Source of the DNA: Psychroflexus curvus | GTDB taxonomy: Bacteria > Bacteroidota > Bacteroidia > Flavobacteriales > Flavobacteriaceae | DNA length: 64,000 bases | Assembly (NCBI RefSeq): GCF_020164585.1 | Contig: NZ_JAIQZF010000002.1 | Coordinates: 372,001-436,000 of the forward strand | Direction: 5' to 3' | Shown here: positions 53,457 to 62,412 of the stretch, one piece after another | Position numbering within the stretch: position 1 is the first letter of the stretch | How the letters are laid out: the number at the start of each line of letters is the position of its first letter | The notes under the pieces: model-generated | Told to the model about the DNA's origin: nothing | Database searches by the model: none | What the model saw: only the letters and a program-made list of their open reading frames with translations | Program-made: the position numbers and the translations under genes

Positions 53457-53882
53457 ATGAAAATCATTAAAGAATTTAAAGAGTTTGCCGTCAAAGGGAA
53501 TATGTTTGATATGGCTATTGGTATCGTTATTGGCACGGCTTTTAGCAAGATTGTCACTTCTTTAGTCAATGATTTGTTTATGCCCTTACTGGGTTCTATT
53601 TTGGGCAATGTCAATTTTAAAGCCTTGAAAATCGTTCTTAAAAATAAAGTTGAAAAAGACGGCGTCATTATCCAGCCGGCCATAGAATTGACCTACGGGA
53701 ATTTTATTCAGACGGGTATAGATTTTCTAATTATCGCAGTCTGTATTTTTCTGGTGGTTAAAGGCTTAAATCGTCTAAGAATTAAATCAGAAGATGAAAC
53801 CAATCCCAAAGTGGCTACGCCAAAAGATATTGAGTTATTAGCAGAGATTCGGGATTTGCTGAAACAGCAGAAGAATTCTTAA
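53457..53882 (+). CDS. mscL: large-conductance mechanosensitive channel MscL
   Basis: Pressure-release channel of the inner membrane, 141 residues with the start ATG at 53457 (MKIIKEFKEFAVKGNMFDMAIGIVIGTAFSKIV); a GTG at 53430 would add nine His/Thr-rich residues not found in the family. The first transmembrane helix with the pore glycines, the periplasmic loop, the second helix (FLIIAVCIFLVVKGLNRL) and a cytoplasmic C-terminal helix (EIELLAEIRDLLKQQ-like) are all present. Confidence 0.96.
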   Translation: MKIIKEFKEFAVKGNMFDMAIGIVIGTAFSKIVTSLVNDLFMPLLGSILGNVNFKALKIVLKNKVEKDGVIIQPAIELTYGNFIQTGIDFLIIAVCIFLVVKGLNRLRIKSEDETNPKVATPKDIELLAEIRDLLKQQKNS

Positions 53883-53971
53883 ACTTCACTATCATTTAAC
53901 CCTTTAGAAAGCGAAACATTCCCTAACAAAATCCCAAACTTTAGTATCTTTACTCTCAAAATAAAATCAAT

Positions 53972-55774
53972 ATGGGATTTGTTACTGCTGCTGAAATTGC
54001 CAAGGGTCTTAATTTGTCCAAGTTTGGGGTACTCGGTAATGTCATGGGCAGCTTTATTATGCAAACGACACGGATTTCAGAATTGAATGGAATCTATGAC
54101 CAATATGCGCATTTAGAAGGTCTGGAGTTTATAAATGCAGTCCTGCTCCACCTTGATGTTCAGTTTGAAATTCCTGAAAAGGACCTTAAGCGTATCCCTA
54201 AAACAGGTCCTTTTGTGACCATCTCCAATCATCCGCTTGGGGCTATAGATGGATTGATTTTACTTAAATTACTTTTAGAACAACGACCAGATTACAAAGT
54301 GGTGGCCAACTTTCTGCTGCATCGCTTAGTGCCTTTGAAGCCTTATGTGATGCCCGTCAATCCCTTCGAATCTAGAAAAGACGCCAAGTCGAGCGTTTCA
54401 GGAATAAAACAGGCCTTGTCTCATATTCAGTCAGGAAGCCCCTTTGGTGTTTTTCCCGCGGGTGAAGTGTCTACCCATTTGGCAGGGCGTAAAGTGGTGG
54501 ACAAGTCCTGGTCCAATGAAGCGATGAGGTTGATAAAAAAAGTCCAGGTTCCTGTGATTCCTGTGTACTTTCATGCTAAAAATTCAGCCTCGTTTTACCG
54601 TTTAGCTAAGTTAAATGATAATTTGAGAACCGCTAAGCTTCCCGGTGAAATGCTTAAACAAAGCCATAGACCTATCCGCGTCAGGATTGGAAATTCAATA
54701 TCGGTTAAAGATCAAAATGAATTTGAAGATCTTACAGACTATTCCAATTTTTTAAGACGCAAAACCTATTTTTTAGCCAATTCTTACGAAAAGAAGAATC
54801 TGCTGGAAAACTTACCTAAGCAAATCAAATTTCCGATTAAACGACCTCCAAAGTCCATCGCCGATGAAATAGACTGTGAAGCTCTGGCGGGTGAAGTGCA
54901 AGACTGCAGGGATAAATCCCGAAGGTTGCTTGTTAGCAATAACTACGAAGTCTTTATTGCCGAAAGAAAAGATATCCCCAACATTGTTTTGGAAATAGGA
55001 AGGCTTCGGGAAATCACCTTTAGATCGGTAGGAGAAGGCACTAACAAATCTGTGGATTTAGATAAATATGATGATTATTATCAACACATGTTTTTGTGGG
55101 ATAACCAAGCCCAAAAACTGGTGGGAGCCTACAGAATGGGCTTAGGCAGCGAGATTTTTAAAAATCATGGCATTGAAGGCTTTTACCTCAATGAGTTGTT
55201 CCGTTTTGAGCCTGAGCTTTATAAAACCATGAGCGAGTCTATTGAAATGGGCAGAGCCTTTATCACTGCTGAATATCAACAAAAACCAATGCCTTTGTTC
55301 TTACTTTGGAAAGGAATTGTACATTGCACCCTGAGGTATCCGGAGCACAAATACCTTATTGGCGGAGTGAGCATCAGTAATAAGTTTTCAAAATTTTCTA
55401 AGTCGATGATGATTGAGTTTATGAAATCCAATTATTATGATCCTTACATGGCACAGTACGTCAGGCCTAAAAAAGAATTTAAAGTCAAGCTGAAGGATGT
55501 TGACAAGGATTTTATCTTCGATTCTGCCAAAGCTGACTTGTCCAAATTCGATAAAATCATAGATGAAATAGAGCCTGGAAACCTAAGACTTCCAGTATTG
55601 ATCAAAAAATACATCAAGCAAAATGCAAAAGTGGTAGCCTTCAATGTGGATCCCCTTTTCAACAACTCCGTAGATGGTTTGATGTACATTCGTATAGAAG
55701 ATATTCCTGAAAGTACTGTAAAACCAGTCATGGAAGAGTTTCAGGCCGAGCTAGAGAAACAGAATAAGAATTAA
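53972..55774 (+). CDS. OlsF-like bifunctional acyltransferase (aminolipid synthesis)
   Basis: The 600-residue protein has two acyltransferase parts. The N-terminal half (about 60-300) is a lysophospholipid-acyltransferase domain with the motif NHPLGAID (86-93) and FPAGEVSTH. The C-terminal half (about 315-510) is the GNAT-like N-acyltransferase of the OlsB/hemolysin family (FIAERKDIPNIVLEIGRLREITFR, FYLNELFRFEP, EMGRAFITAEYQQKPMPLFLLWKGI). The same two-domain architecture is known as OlsF, which makes ornithine lipids in Serratia and Flavobacterium; ornithine or glycine lipids are the likely products. The H-x5-D spacing (H PLGAI D) deviates from the textbook Hx4D. Confidence 0.7.
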   Translation: MGFVTAAEIAKGLNLSKFGVLGNVMGSFIMQTTRISELNGIYDQYAHLEGLEFINAVLLHLDVQFEIPEKDLKRIPKTGPFVTISNHPLGAIDGLILLKLLLEQRPDYKVVANFLLHRLVPLKPYVMPVNPFESRKDAKSSVSGIKQALSHIQSGSPFGVFPAGEVSTHLAGRKVVDKSWSNEAMRLIKKVQVPVIPVYFHAKNSASFYRLAKLNDNLRTAKLPGEMLKQSHRPIRVRIGNSISVKDQNEFEDLTDYSNFLRRKTYFLANSYEKKNLLENLPKQIKFPIKRPPKSIADEIDCEALAGEVQDCRDKSRRLLVSNNYEVFIAERKDIPNIVLEIGRLREITFRSVGEGTNKSVDLDKYDDYYQHMFLWDNQAQKLVGAYRMGLGSEIFKNHGIEGFYLNELFRFEPELYKTMSESIEMGRAFITAEYQQKPMPLFLLWKGIVHCTLRYPEHKYLIGGVSISNKFSKFSKSMMIEFMKSNYYDPYMAQYVRPKKEFKVKLKDVDKDFIFDSAKADLSKFDKIIDEIEPGNLRLPVLIKKYIKQNAKVVAFNVDPLFNNSVDGLMYIRIEDIPESTVKPVMEEFQAELEKQNKN

Positions 55775-55786
55775 AAAAAATAACTT

Positions 55787-56182
55787 ATGTCAACTATTTT
55801 TTCAAAAATTATTTCAGGAGAAGTGCCTTCTCATAAAGTAGCAGAAACCGATGAGTTTCTTGCTTTTTTAGATATCAACCCCAATGCTAAAGGCCATACG
55901 CTTTGTATTCCGAAGAAAGAAGTCAACAAGATATACGACCTGGATGAAAAGACGTATTTAGATTTAATGACGTTTTCCAGAAAAGTTGCTGTTGCCTTAG
56001 ATGCCAGTATCGATTGTAAACGTGTAGGAATGGCTGTGGTTGGCCTGGAAGTGCCTCATGTTCATGTTCACCTTATACCGATTAAAACAATGGATGACAT
56101 GCGTTTTGAGAAGAAAGACTCCTTTTCTGAAGATGAGTTTAAAGCCATCGCAAAATCTATTAGTGAAAACGTGAGTTTGTAA
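55787..56182 (+). CDS. HIT-family nucleotide hydrolase/transferase
   Basis: The 131-residue protein has the histidine triad HVHVHLIP (His91, 93, 95) and the HinT-like N-terminus IFSKIISGEVPSHKVAETDEFLAFLDINP. HIT proteins hydrolyse nucleoside phosphoramidates and similar compounds. Its stop codon is directly followed by the ATG of the CYTH gene, so the two are translationally coupled. Confidence 0.93.
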   Translation: MSTIFSKIISGEVPSHKVAETDEFLAFLDINPNAKGHTLCIPKKEVNKIYDLDEKTYLDLMTFSRKVAVALDASIDCKRVGMAVVGLEVPHVHVHLIPIKTMDDMRFEKKDSFSEDEFKAIAKSISENVSL

Positions 56183-56653
56183 ATGCAGGAAATTGAGCGT
56201 AAATTTTTAGTCAGTTCTGATGCTTTCAAAAAAGAAGCTTATAAAAGCACTAGGATTTCTCAAGGATTTTTAAATTCCAACAAATTACGAACAGTTAGAA
56301 TTCGCGTTACCGATGATAAGGGCTTTCTTACCATAAAGGGAAAGAGCTCGGCTTCTGGTCTTTCCAGACTGGAATGGGAAACGGAGATTCCTAAAGAAGA
56401 AGCAGAGACCTTGCTAGAGCTTTGTGAACCAGGTCAAATTGAAAAAACGCGTTACTATGTGAATGCAGGCCAGCACGTTTTTGAAGTGGACGAATTTTAT
56501 GGCAAAAACCAGGGACTAATCGTCGCCGAAGTCGAACTGTCCTCTGAAGAGGAGGTGTTTGAAAAGCCATACTGGCTGGGTGACGAGGTGACTGGTGATG
56601 CGAAGTATTATAACTCCATGCTTTCTAAGCGACCTTATACTGATTGGAAATAA
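56183..56653 (+). CDS. CYTH-domain protein (triphosphate-tunnel fold)
   Basis: The 156-residue protein carries the CYTH signature ExExK at its start (MQEIERKFLV), followed by RISQGFLNSN, VRIRVTDDKGFLTIKGKSS, LEWETEIPKEEA, KTRYYV and FEVDEFYGKNQGLIVAEVEL. Bacterial CYTH proteins of this size act as inorganic triphosphatases or related enzymes. It is encoded immediately after the HIT protein. Specificity is not decidable. Confidence 0.92.
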   Translation: MQEIERKFLVSSDAFKKEAYKSTRISQGFLNSNKLRTVRIRVTDDKGFLTIKGKSSASGLSRLEWETEIPKEEAETLLELCEPGQIEKTRYYVNAGQHVFEVDEFYGKNQGLIVAEVELSSEEEVFEKPYWLGDEVTGDAKYYNSMLSKRPYTDWK

Positions 56654-56758
56654 AAAAACTGTTTCAAAACCTATCTTATTGTCATTTCTGATAATTAAAT
56701 TATTATCAGGTCTGAAACAAGCTCAAGGTGACAATTTCAATGTTTTGAAACAGTTTTT
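56654..56758. terminator. nested inverted-repeat structure between convergent genes
   Basis: An outer perfect 17-base repeat (AAAAACTGTTTCAAAAC at 56654-56670 and its complement at 56742-56758) encloses a second pair (ATTGTCA 56678-56684 / TGACAAT 56729-56735) and an inner hairpin (CTGATAAT 56688-56695 / ATTATCAG 56702-56709). It can fold as one long multi-part stem in either strand. It lies between the CYTH gene and dksA/traR, so it at least acts as a bidirectional terminator. Confidence 0.65.
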
Positions 56759-56764
56759 AAAACC

Positions 56765-57151
56765 TTACTGCTTATTTTTTGCCTCGATGCTTAAGGTCGC
56801 ATGAGGGACCAAAATCAATCGTTCTTTTCTGATTAATTTTCCGGTTTCACGACAAATGCCATAAGTTTTATTTTCGATACGAATCAAGGCATTTTTAAGA
56901 TCACGAATAAATTTACCCTGTCTAATCGCTAGCTGAGAATTAGCCTCTTTGCTTAAAGTATTGCTGCCATCATCAAAAGATTTGAAGGTTGGAGCGGTGT
57001 CCTCAGTATCGTTTTCACTTCCATTTCTGTAAGCGTCTTCGTAAAGGTCCAGTTGCTTTTTAGCTTTCTCTATTTTGTCTAAAATCAATTTTTTGAATTC
57101 TGCAAGGTCATCATCAGAATAGCGCTCTTTATGTGTAGTTTGTTCTGCCAT
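56765..57151 (-). CDS. DksA/TraR-type RNA polymerase-binding protein
   Basis: The 128-residue protein starts at 57151 (MAEQTTHKERYSDDDLAEFKKLI), which is one base after the ileS stop; a further ATG at 57169 would overlap ileS. A coiled-coil part (KKLILDKIEKAKKQLDLYEDAYRN) precedes the finger region YGICRETGKLIRKERLILVPHATL. Only one Cys of the usual four remains, so zinc is probably not bound; DksA-family proteins without zinc cysteines are known. It would act in the secondary channel of RNA polymerase to tune stringent-response transcription. It is cotranscribed with ileS. Confidence 0.85.
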   Translation of the reverse strand: MAEQTTHKERYSDDDLAEFKKLILDKIEKAKKQLDLYEDAYRNGSENDTEDTAPTFKSFDDGSNTLSKEANSQLAIRQGKFIRDLKNALIRIENKTYGICRETGKLIRKERLILVPHATLSIEAKNKQ

Positions 57152-57152
57152 T

Positions 57153-60100
57153 TTACTTTTGTTTTTCAATTACTAAAACGGTACTGATATCGTCGAACTC
57201 TATCTGTAAACCGTCTTTTAAATTTGGATTAAGGTTGATAGTATTAGTTAGTGTTTCTGTTTTGATATAGTCAAGATTCTGATGAATAGCCTCAGAAAGT
57301 TTCCCGCTGTCCTGGAGCTCAATATTAATTCTGTCTGTGACTTCAAGCCCGGAATCTTTTCTCAGGTTTTGAATTCTGTTGACCAGTTCTCTGGCTATGC
57401 CTTCGTTCACTAAGTCCTCGTTGAGCGTGACATCCAAAGCTACCGTTAGTCCATTTCCACTAGCTACCAGCCAGCCTTCGATATCCTGAGAAAGAATCTC
57501 TACTTCTTCAAGACTAATAGCTGTTGGTTCGCCGTTCACTTTTAATTCAATAGTTTTAGCTTTCTCTAACTCGGCTATGTCTCTGGCTTCCATTTTTTGG
57601 ATAGCCTGTGCCACATGCTTCATATCTTTTCCAAAACGAGGCCCCAAAACTTTAAAATTAGGTTTGATGTCCTTCACTAAAATACCTGAAGTATCATCAA
57701 TAAATTCAATGGTTTTGACATTTATTTCTGATTTAATCAGTTCTGAAACTTCTGCAATTTGTTCTTTAATTGCTGGATCCAAAACAGGAATCATTATCCG
57801 TTCCAGCGGCTGTCTCACCTTGATCATTTCCTTTTTTCTCAAGGATAAAGCTAAAGAAGATATGCTTTGTGCCATCTGCATTTTATGTTCCAAATCTTTA
57901 TCAATCAACTCAGGATTTTGCTTTGGAAAGTTGGCTAAATGTACGCTCTCTTTATGTTCCTCGAGGCTTGTTGATGTTAAATCTTTATACAGTCTGTCAG
58001 AGAAGAACGGCGCGACAGGCGCAGAGAGTTGAGCAATAGTCTTTAAGCATGTAAACAGAGTTTGGTAAGCCGATATTTTATCGGTTTTGTAGTCGCCCTT
58101 CCAGAAACGTCTTCTGCTCAAGCGCACATACCAGTTACTCATGTTTTCCTGAACGAATTCTGAAATCGCTCGCGTTGCCTTGGTTGGTTCGTAGTTGGCA
58201 TAAAACTCATCTACAGTCTGGATAAGCGTGTTCAATTCTGAAAGAATCCAGCGATCAATCTCTGGTCGCTCTTTTCTGCCAATGTCTTTTTCTTTATACT
58301 GAAAGTGATCCAGGTTCGCGTACATGGAAAAGAACGAGTAGGTGTTGTAAAGCGTCCCGAAGAACTTGCGTTGCACTTCACCTATGCCTTCCAAATCGAA
58401 TTTCAAATTATCCCATGGGTTGGCATTGGAAATCATATACCAGCGCGTTGCATCCGGGCCATAGGTTTTTAAAGTTTCAAAAGGATCTGCCGCATTGCCA
58501 AGACGCTTGGACATTTTCTGTCCGTTTTTATCTAAAACCAAGCCGTTGGACACTACATTTTTGTAAGCTACATCATCAAAAATCATGGTGCCAATCGCAT
58601 GCAAGGTGTAAAACCAGCCTCTGGTCTGGTCAACACCTTCTGCAATAAAATCTGCAGATCTCCAGGTGTCTTCCACTTTTTCTTTGTTCTCAAAAGGATA
58701 ATGCCATTGGGCGTACGGCATGGATCCGGAGTCGAACCATACGTCTATCAAGTCGGCCTCGCGTCTCATGGGTTGACCCGAAGGAGACACTAAAGTGATT
58801 TGATCGACTGTATTTTTATGTAAATCTACCTTATCGTAGTTTTCTTCGCTTAAATTATCCACCTCAAAACCCTCAAAAGGATCTTTATCCATAACACCAG
58901 CTTTTACTGCTTTTTGGATTTCTTCCTTAAGCTCTTTAATAGAGCCTATGATGATTTCTTCTTTGCCTTCTTCGGTTCTCCAGATAGGCAATGGAATGCC
59001 CCAGTAACGGGATCTGGATAAGTTCCAGTCGTTGGCATTGGCAAGCCAGTTTCCAAAGCGACCTTCTCCGGTTGCTGCGGGTTTCCAGTTGATGGTTTTA
59101 TTGAGTTCGTGCATTCTATCCTTGAACTCGGTTACTTTTATAAACCAGGAATCTAAGGGATAATACAAAATAGGCTTGTCGGTTCTCCAGCAATTTGGAT
59201 AGGAGTGCACGTATTTTTCAACCAAAAAGGCTCTGTTTTCCTCTTTCAGCTGAATAGCGATTTCCACATCTACAGATTTTTCTGGAGCTTCACCATCTTC
59301 GTAATATTCATTTTTGACGTATTTGCCAGCCAAATCACCAGCTTCCGGGCGAAATTTTCCTTTTAGATCTACTAAAGGCACCAGATTCTCATTGTCATCT
59401 TTAACGAGAAGTCCTGGAACTTCGGGCTGGACCTGCTTACAAACCATCGCATCGTCTGCACCAAAGGTTGGCGCTGTATGAACGATTCCTGTACCATCTT
59501 CTGTAGTAACAAAGTCTCCGGCAATCACTCTAAAGGCATTTTCTGGAGTATGGTAGGGCAGAGCAAACTTCATCAGTTGCTCATATCGAGATTCAATGAG
59601 GCTCTCACCTTTAAAAGATTGGTCGATGTAGTAAGGAATTTTCTTATCGCCTTCTTTGTAATTTTTAAGTTCTTCTTCAGAGTCAACTTTTACAAACTTC
59701 TTTTTGAAAAGAGAAGGAATGAGGGCTTTAGCAGCAATGACATTGTTTGGTTCAAAGGTGTATTGGTTGTAAGATTTTACCAGTACATACTCTATTTTCT
59801 TACCGACGGTAAGTGCGGTATTACTAGGCAAGGTCCATGGTGTTGTCGTCCAGGCCAGGAAGAAAATGTCACCCTCCACCTTTTGAAGTGTTTCTGGTAA
59901 GGTCTCTTTTATAGCTTTAAACTGAGCTGTGACTGTCGTATCCGACACATCCTGATACGTCCCGGGCTGGTTGAGCTCGTGAGAACTCAAACCTGTTCCT
60001 GCTTTTGGTGAATAGGGCTGAATGGTATAGCCTTTATAAATCAAGCCTTTCTTGTAAATTTCTGAAAGCAGCCACCAAACGGTTTCCATGTATTTGGACT

Positions 60101-60560
60101 TGTAGGTCACATATGGGTTTTCCATATCCACCCAATAGCCAATTTTTTTGGTGAGGTCGTTCCACACATCGGTGTAACGCATGACTGCTTCCTTACAGGC
60201 TTTGTTGTAATCTTCAATTGAAATTTTGGTACCTATGTCTTCTTTGGAAATGCCGAGTTCTTTCTCAACTTTAAGCTCTACGGGGAGTCCGTGAGTATCC
60301 CAGCCAGCTTTTCGCTTGACTTGAAATCCCTTCTGAGTTTTATACCGGCAAAAAATATCCTTGATGCTTCTGGCCATCACGTGGTGAATACCAGGCATGC
60401 CGTTAGCAGATGGAGGACCTTCGAAGAAGATGAAAGGCTCTGCGCCCTCGCGCTCGTCCATGCTTTTATCGAAAATGGCATTTTCATCCCAAAAACGCGT
60501 GATGTCTTCTGCGACTTTTGGAAGGTCAAGTCCTTTATACTCAGGAAATTTCTTGCTCAT
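57153..60560 (-). CDS. ileS: isoleucyl-tRNA synthetase, eukaryote-like (type 2)
   Basis: Class I synthetase of 1135 residues. The HIGH motif lies in PPSANGMPGIHHVMARSIKD and KMSKS as KMSKRLGNA. The motif GWDTHGLPVE (instead of GWDCHGLPIE) and the sequence NPWDNLKFDLEGI mark the eukaryote-like IleRS2 group, which is generally less sensitive to mupirocin. The editing domain (TTPWTLPSNTALTV) is complete. The C-terminal part is the type 2 extension. It is followed by dksA/traR on the same strand with a one-base spacer. Confidence 0.96.
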   Translation of the reverse strand: MSKKFPEYKGLDLPKVAEDITRFWDENAIFDKSMDEREGAEPFIFFEGPPSANGMPGIHHVMARSIKDIFCRYKTQKGFQVKRKAGWDTHGLPVELKVEKELGISKEDIGTKISIEDYNKACKEAVMRYTDVWNDLTKKIGYWVDMENPYVTYKSKYMETVWWLLSEIYKKGLIYKGYTIQPYSPKAGTGLSSHELNQPGTYQDVSDTTVTAQFKAIKETLPETLQKVEGDIFFLAWTTTPWTLPSNTALTVGKKIEYVLVKSYNQYTFEPNNVIAAKALIPSLFKKKFVKVDSEEELKNYKEGDKKIPYYIDQSFKGESLIESRYEQLMKFALPYHTPENAFRVIAGDFVTTEDGTGIVHTAPTFGADDAMVCKQVQPEVPGLLVKDDNENLVPLVDLKGKFRPEAGDLAGKYVKNEYYEDGEAPEKSVDVEIAIQLKEENRAFLVEKYVHSYPNCWRTDKPILYYPLDSWFIKVTEFKDRMHELNKTINWKPAATGEGRFGNWLANANDWNLSRSRYWGIPLPIWRTEEGKEEIIIGSIKELKEEIQKAVKAGVMDKDPFEGFEVDNLSEENYDKVDLHKNTVDQITLVSPSGQPMRREADLIDVWFDSGSMPYAQWHYPFENKEKVEDTWRSADFIAEGVDQTRGWFYTLHAIGTMIFDDVAYKNVVSNGLVLDKNGQKMSKRLGNAADPFETLKTYGPDATRWYMISNANPWDNLKFDLEGIGEVQRKFFGTLYNTYSFFSMYANLDHFQYKEKDIGRKERPEIDRWILSELNTLIQTVDEFYANYEPTKATRAISEFVQENMSNWYVRLSRRRFWKGDYKTDKISAYQTLFTCLKTIAQLSAPVAPFFSDRLYKDLTSTSLEEHKESVHLANFPKQNPELIDKDLEHKMQMAQSISSLALSLRKKEMIKVRQPLERIMIPVLDPAIKEQIAEVSELIKSEINVKTIEFIDDTSGILVKDIKPNFKVLGPRFGKDMKHVAQAIQKMEARDIAELEKAKTIELKVNGEPTAISLEEVEILSQDIEGWLVASGNGLTVALDVTLNEDLVNEGIARELVNRIQNLRKDSGLEVTDRINIELQDSGKLSEAIHQNLDYIKTETLTNTINLNPNLKDGLQIEFDDISTVLVIEKQK

Positions 60561-61047
60561 TTTTGCTTTTTTTCAAATGATTTGCGAAAATAAGGATTTT
60601 ATCCAAATTGACCCCTAGTCTTGGGAAAATCTGAAATGAAGTTAGCGTTAAATACTAACAGGTATGTTTTTCTTAACCCTGTTTTGGATAACAATATTTT
60701 GAAAGCACTGTTTTTTTTGGGGGTGCAGGATTTCCACGTCTATCCCTAAGCCGGAGTGAAGATGATTTTGTGTTTTGAAATTTGTTTTATTTTTTATGAC
60801 CTCACATTTCAGACCTCACAGTCCCCAAAGCATTGGGGACTGTGAGGTCTGATCTTAGTTAAATATTAACGTCAAACTTTATTCGGATTGGTACTGCCTT
60901 AAAGCGCGTTTAAAGTTTCAAAATTCAAGCTTCCGCAAAACCTTCAGTTGTATCTTTAAACCAGTCCCTTCGCATTAAGTTAACTCATAACGTAAAGCCA
61001 TGTATCGCTAAACTTGAAAGTCAACGTAGGCAAAATCAATTTAAAAA
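60561..61047. other. intergenic region upstream of ileS / downstream of radA
   Basis: About 490 bases with no credible gene. It includes a long palindrome at 60809-60852 and, near 60700-60720, T-rich sequence. The right half should contain the radA terminator and the left end the ileS promoter. Confidence 0.45.
60809..60852. repeat. perfect 20-base inverted repeat with 4-base loop
   Basis: TCAGACCTCACAGTCCCCAA with loop AGCA and its exact complement. The half TCAGACCTCAC also occurs as a partial hairpin at about 3587-3608, so this is a member of a dispersed palindrome family; it may terminate radA transcription. Confidence 0.75.
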
Positions 61048-62409
61048 CTAAAAAAGCGCATCCACGACGTCTTCAATTTTGGCCACGCGAATGACATTGA
61101 TTTTATAATCACTTCGGGGTAATTTGCTTTGTTTGGAGATAAGAATAGAGGCAAAGCCTAGTTTCTCGGCTTCCATCACACGCTGCTCCACCCGGGTGAC
61201 CGGGCGAATTTCGCCTGCCAGACCCACTTCTGCTGCAAAGCAGATGTCTTTGGAAATGGAGACGTCTTCGCTGGACGATAAAATAGCTGCGACCACCGCC
61301 AGATCGATGGCGGGATCGTCTATGCTGATGCCACCAGTGATGTTGAGAAACACATCTTTGGCACCAAGTCGGAAACCTGCTCTTTTTTCCAAAACAGCCA
61401 AAACCATATTAAGTCGTTTTAAGTTATAGCCCGTCGCCGAACGCTGAGGAGTCCCGTAAACCGCAGAACTTACCAAAGCCTGTATCTCGATCATCATAGG
61501 ACGCATGCCTTCCAGAGTCGCTGCGATGGCCGTGCCGCTTAAGTGGGTATCGGTTTTGGAAATCAGCAAGTCTGATGGGTTAGAAACTTCCACTAGACCG
61601 CCTGCCTGCATCTCGTAAATGCCGAGTTCGTGGGTAGAACCAAATCTGTTTTTATGCGCTCTTAAGATTCTGTAAGCGTAATTTTTGTCGCCTTCAAACT
61701 GAAGAACGGTGTCGACCATGTGCTCCAAAACCTTGGGTCCAGCAATGCTGCCTTCCTTGTTGATGTGCCCGATAAGAATAATGGGTACATTGGTTTCTTT
61801 GGCGTATTTGATAAGCTCCGAGGTGCATTCCCGAATCTGAGAAACACTTCCCGGAGAACTTTCGACGTAGTCGGTATGAAGGGTTTGTATGGAATCTATG
61901 ATTAAAATTTCAGGTTCCAGAGCTTCAATTTGTGTAAAGATGAGCTGGGTTTTGGTTTCTGAAAGAATGTAGCAATTGGACTCTTCTTTCTGGATGCGTT
62001 CTGCTCGCATTTTGATTTGCTGCTGACTTTCTTCTCCTGAAACGTAAAGTACTTTTTGATTGAAACTCAAGGATAACTGAAGCAATAAAGTACTTTTCCC
62101 CACACCAGGTTCTCCGCCAAGCAAAGTTATGCTGCCGGGCACGATGCCACCCCCCAAAACACGATTGAATTCCTGATTGGAAGTGGGGATTCTGATCTCT
62201 TTTCCAATCTTGATATCATTGATGCGCTGAGGTTTTGAAATGCGTTTCGGCGCTGAAGAATTAGCTGGTTTCCAGGTCTTTTCTGGTTTGGTATCAATCA
62301 CTTCTTCTACCAGTGTATTCCACTCTTTGCAGGCGTTGCACTGGCCTTGCCATCTGGCATGCTGCGCTCCGCAGTTTTGACAGAAAAAGGTTGTTTTGGT
62401 TTTTGCCAT
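61048..62409 (-). CDS. radA: DNA repair protein RadA
   Basis: A 453-residue RecA-like ATPase that promotes branch migration in recombinational repair. The N-terminal zinc finger has Cys10, 13, 24 and 27 (FFCQNCGAQ ... CNACKEW). The Walker A motif GGEPGVGKST is at 98-107 and the RadA-specific KNRFG motif is present. A Lon-like C-terminal domain carries GYNLKRLNMVLAVLEKR and GGISIDDPAIDLAV. Length and motifs are normal. It starts just 3 bases after the stop of the upstream hydrolase-like gene. Confidence 0.97.
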   Translation of the reverse strand: MAKTKTTFFCQNCGAQHARWQGQCNACKEWNTLVEEVIDTKPEKTWKPANSSAPKRISKPQRINDIKIGKEIRIPTSNQEFNRVLGGGIVPGSITLLGGEPGVGKSTLLLQLSLSFNQKVLYVSGEESQQQIKMRAERIQKEESNCYILSETKTQLIFTQIEALEPEILIIDSIQTLHTDYVESSPGSVSQIRECTSELIKYAKETNVPIILIGHINKEGSIAGPKVLEHMVDTVLQFEGDKNYAYRILRAHKNRFGSTHELGIYEMQAGGLVEVSNPSDLLISKTDTHLSGTAIAATLEGMRPMMIEIQALVSSAVYGTPQRSATGYNLKRLNMVLAVLEKRAGFRLGAKDVFLNITGGISIDDPAIDLAVVAAILSSSEDVSISKDICFAAEVGLAGEIRPVTRVEQRVMEAEKLGFASILISKQSKLPRSDYKINVIRVAKIEDVVDALF

Positions 62410-62412
62410 AGT

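Noticed and set aside
56654-56758. Retron non-coding RNA
   Set aside because: The nested repeats recall an msr-msd fold, but no reverse transcriptase is encoded nearby.
57577-58032. 151-residue open frame on the plus strand
   Set aside because: Antisense to ileS; composition mirrors the IleRS C-terminal region and no domain is recognisable.
58720-58740. tRNA T-arm-like GAGTCGAACC
   Set aside because: It is coding sequence of ileS and no cloverleaf can be drawn around it.
59478-59900. 140-residue open frame on the plus strand
   Set aside because: Antisense to the ileS editing domain; no supporting start region or domain.
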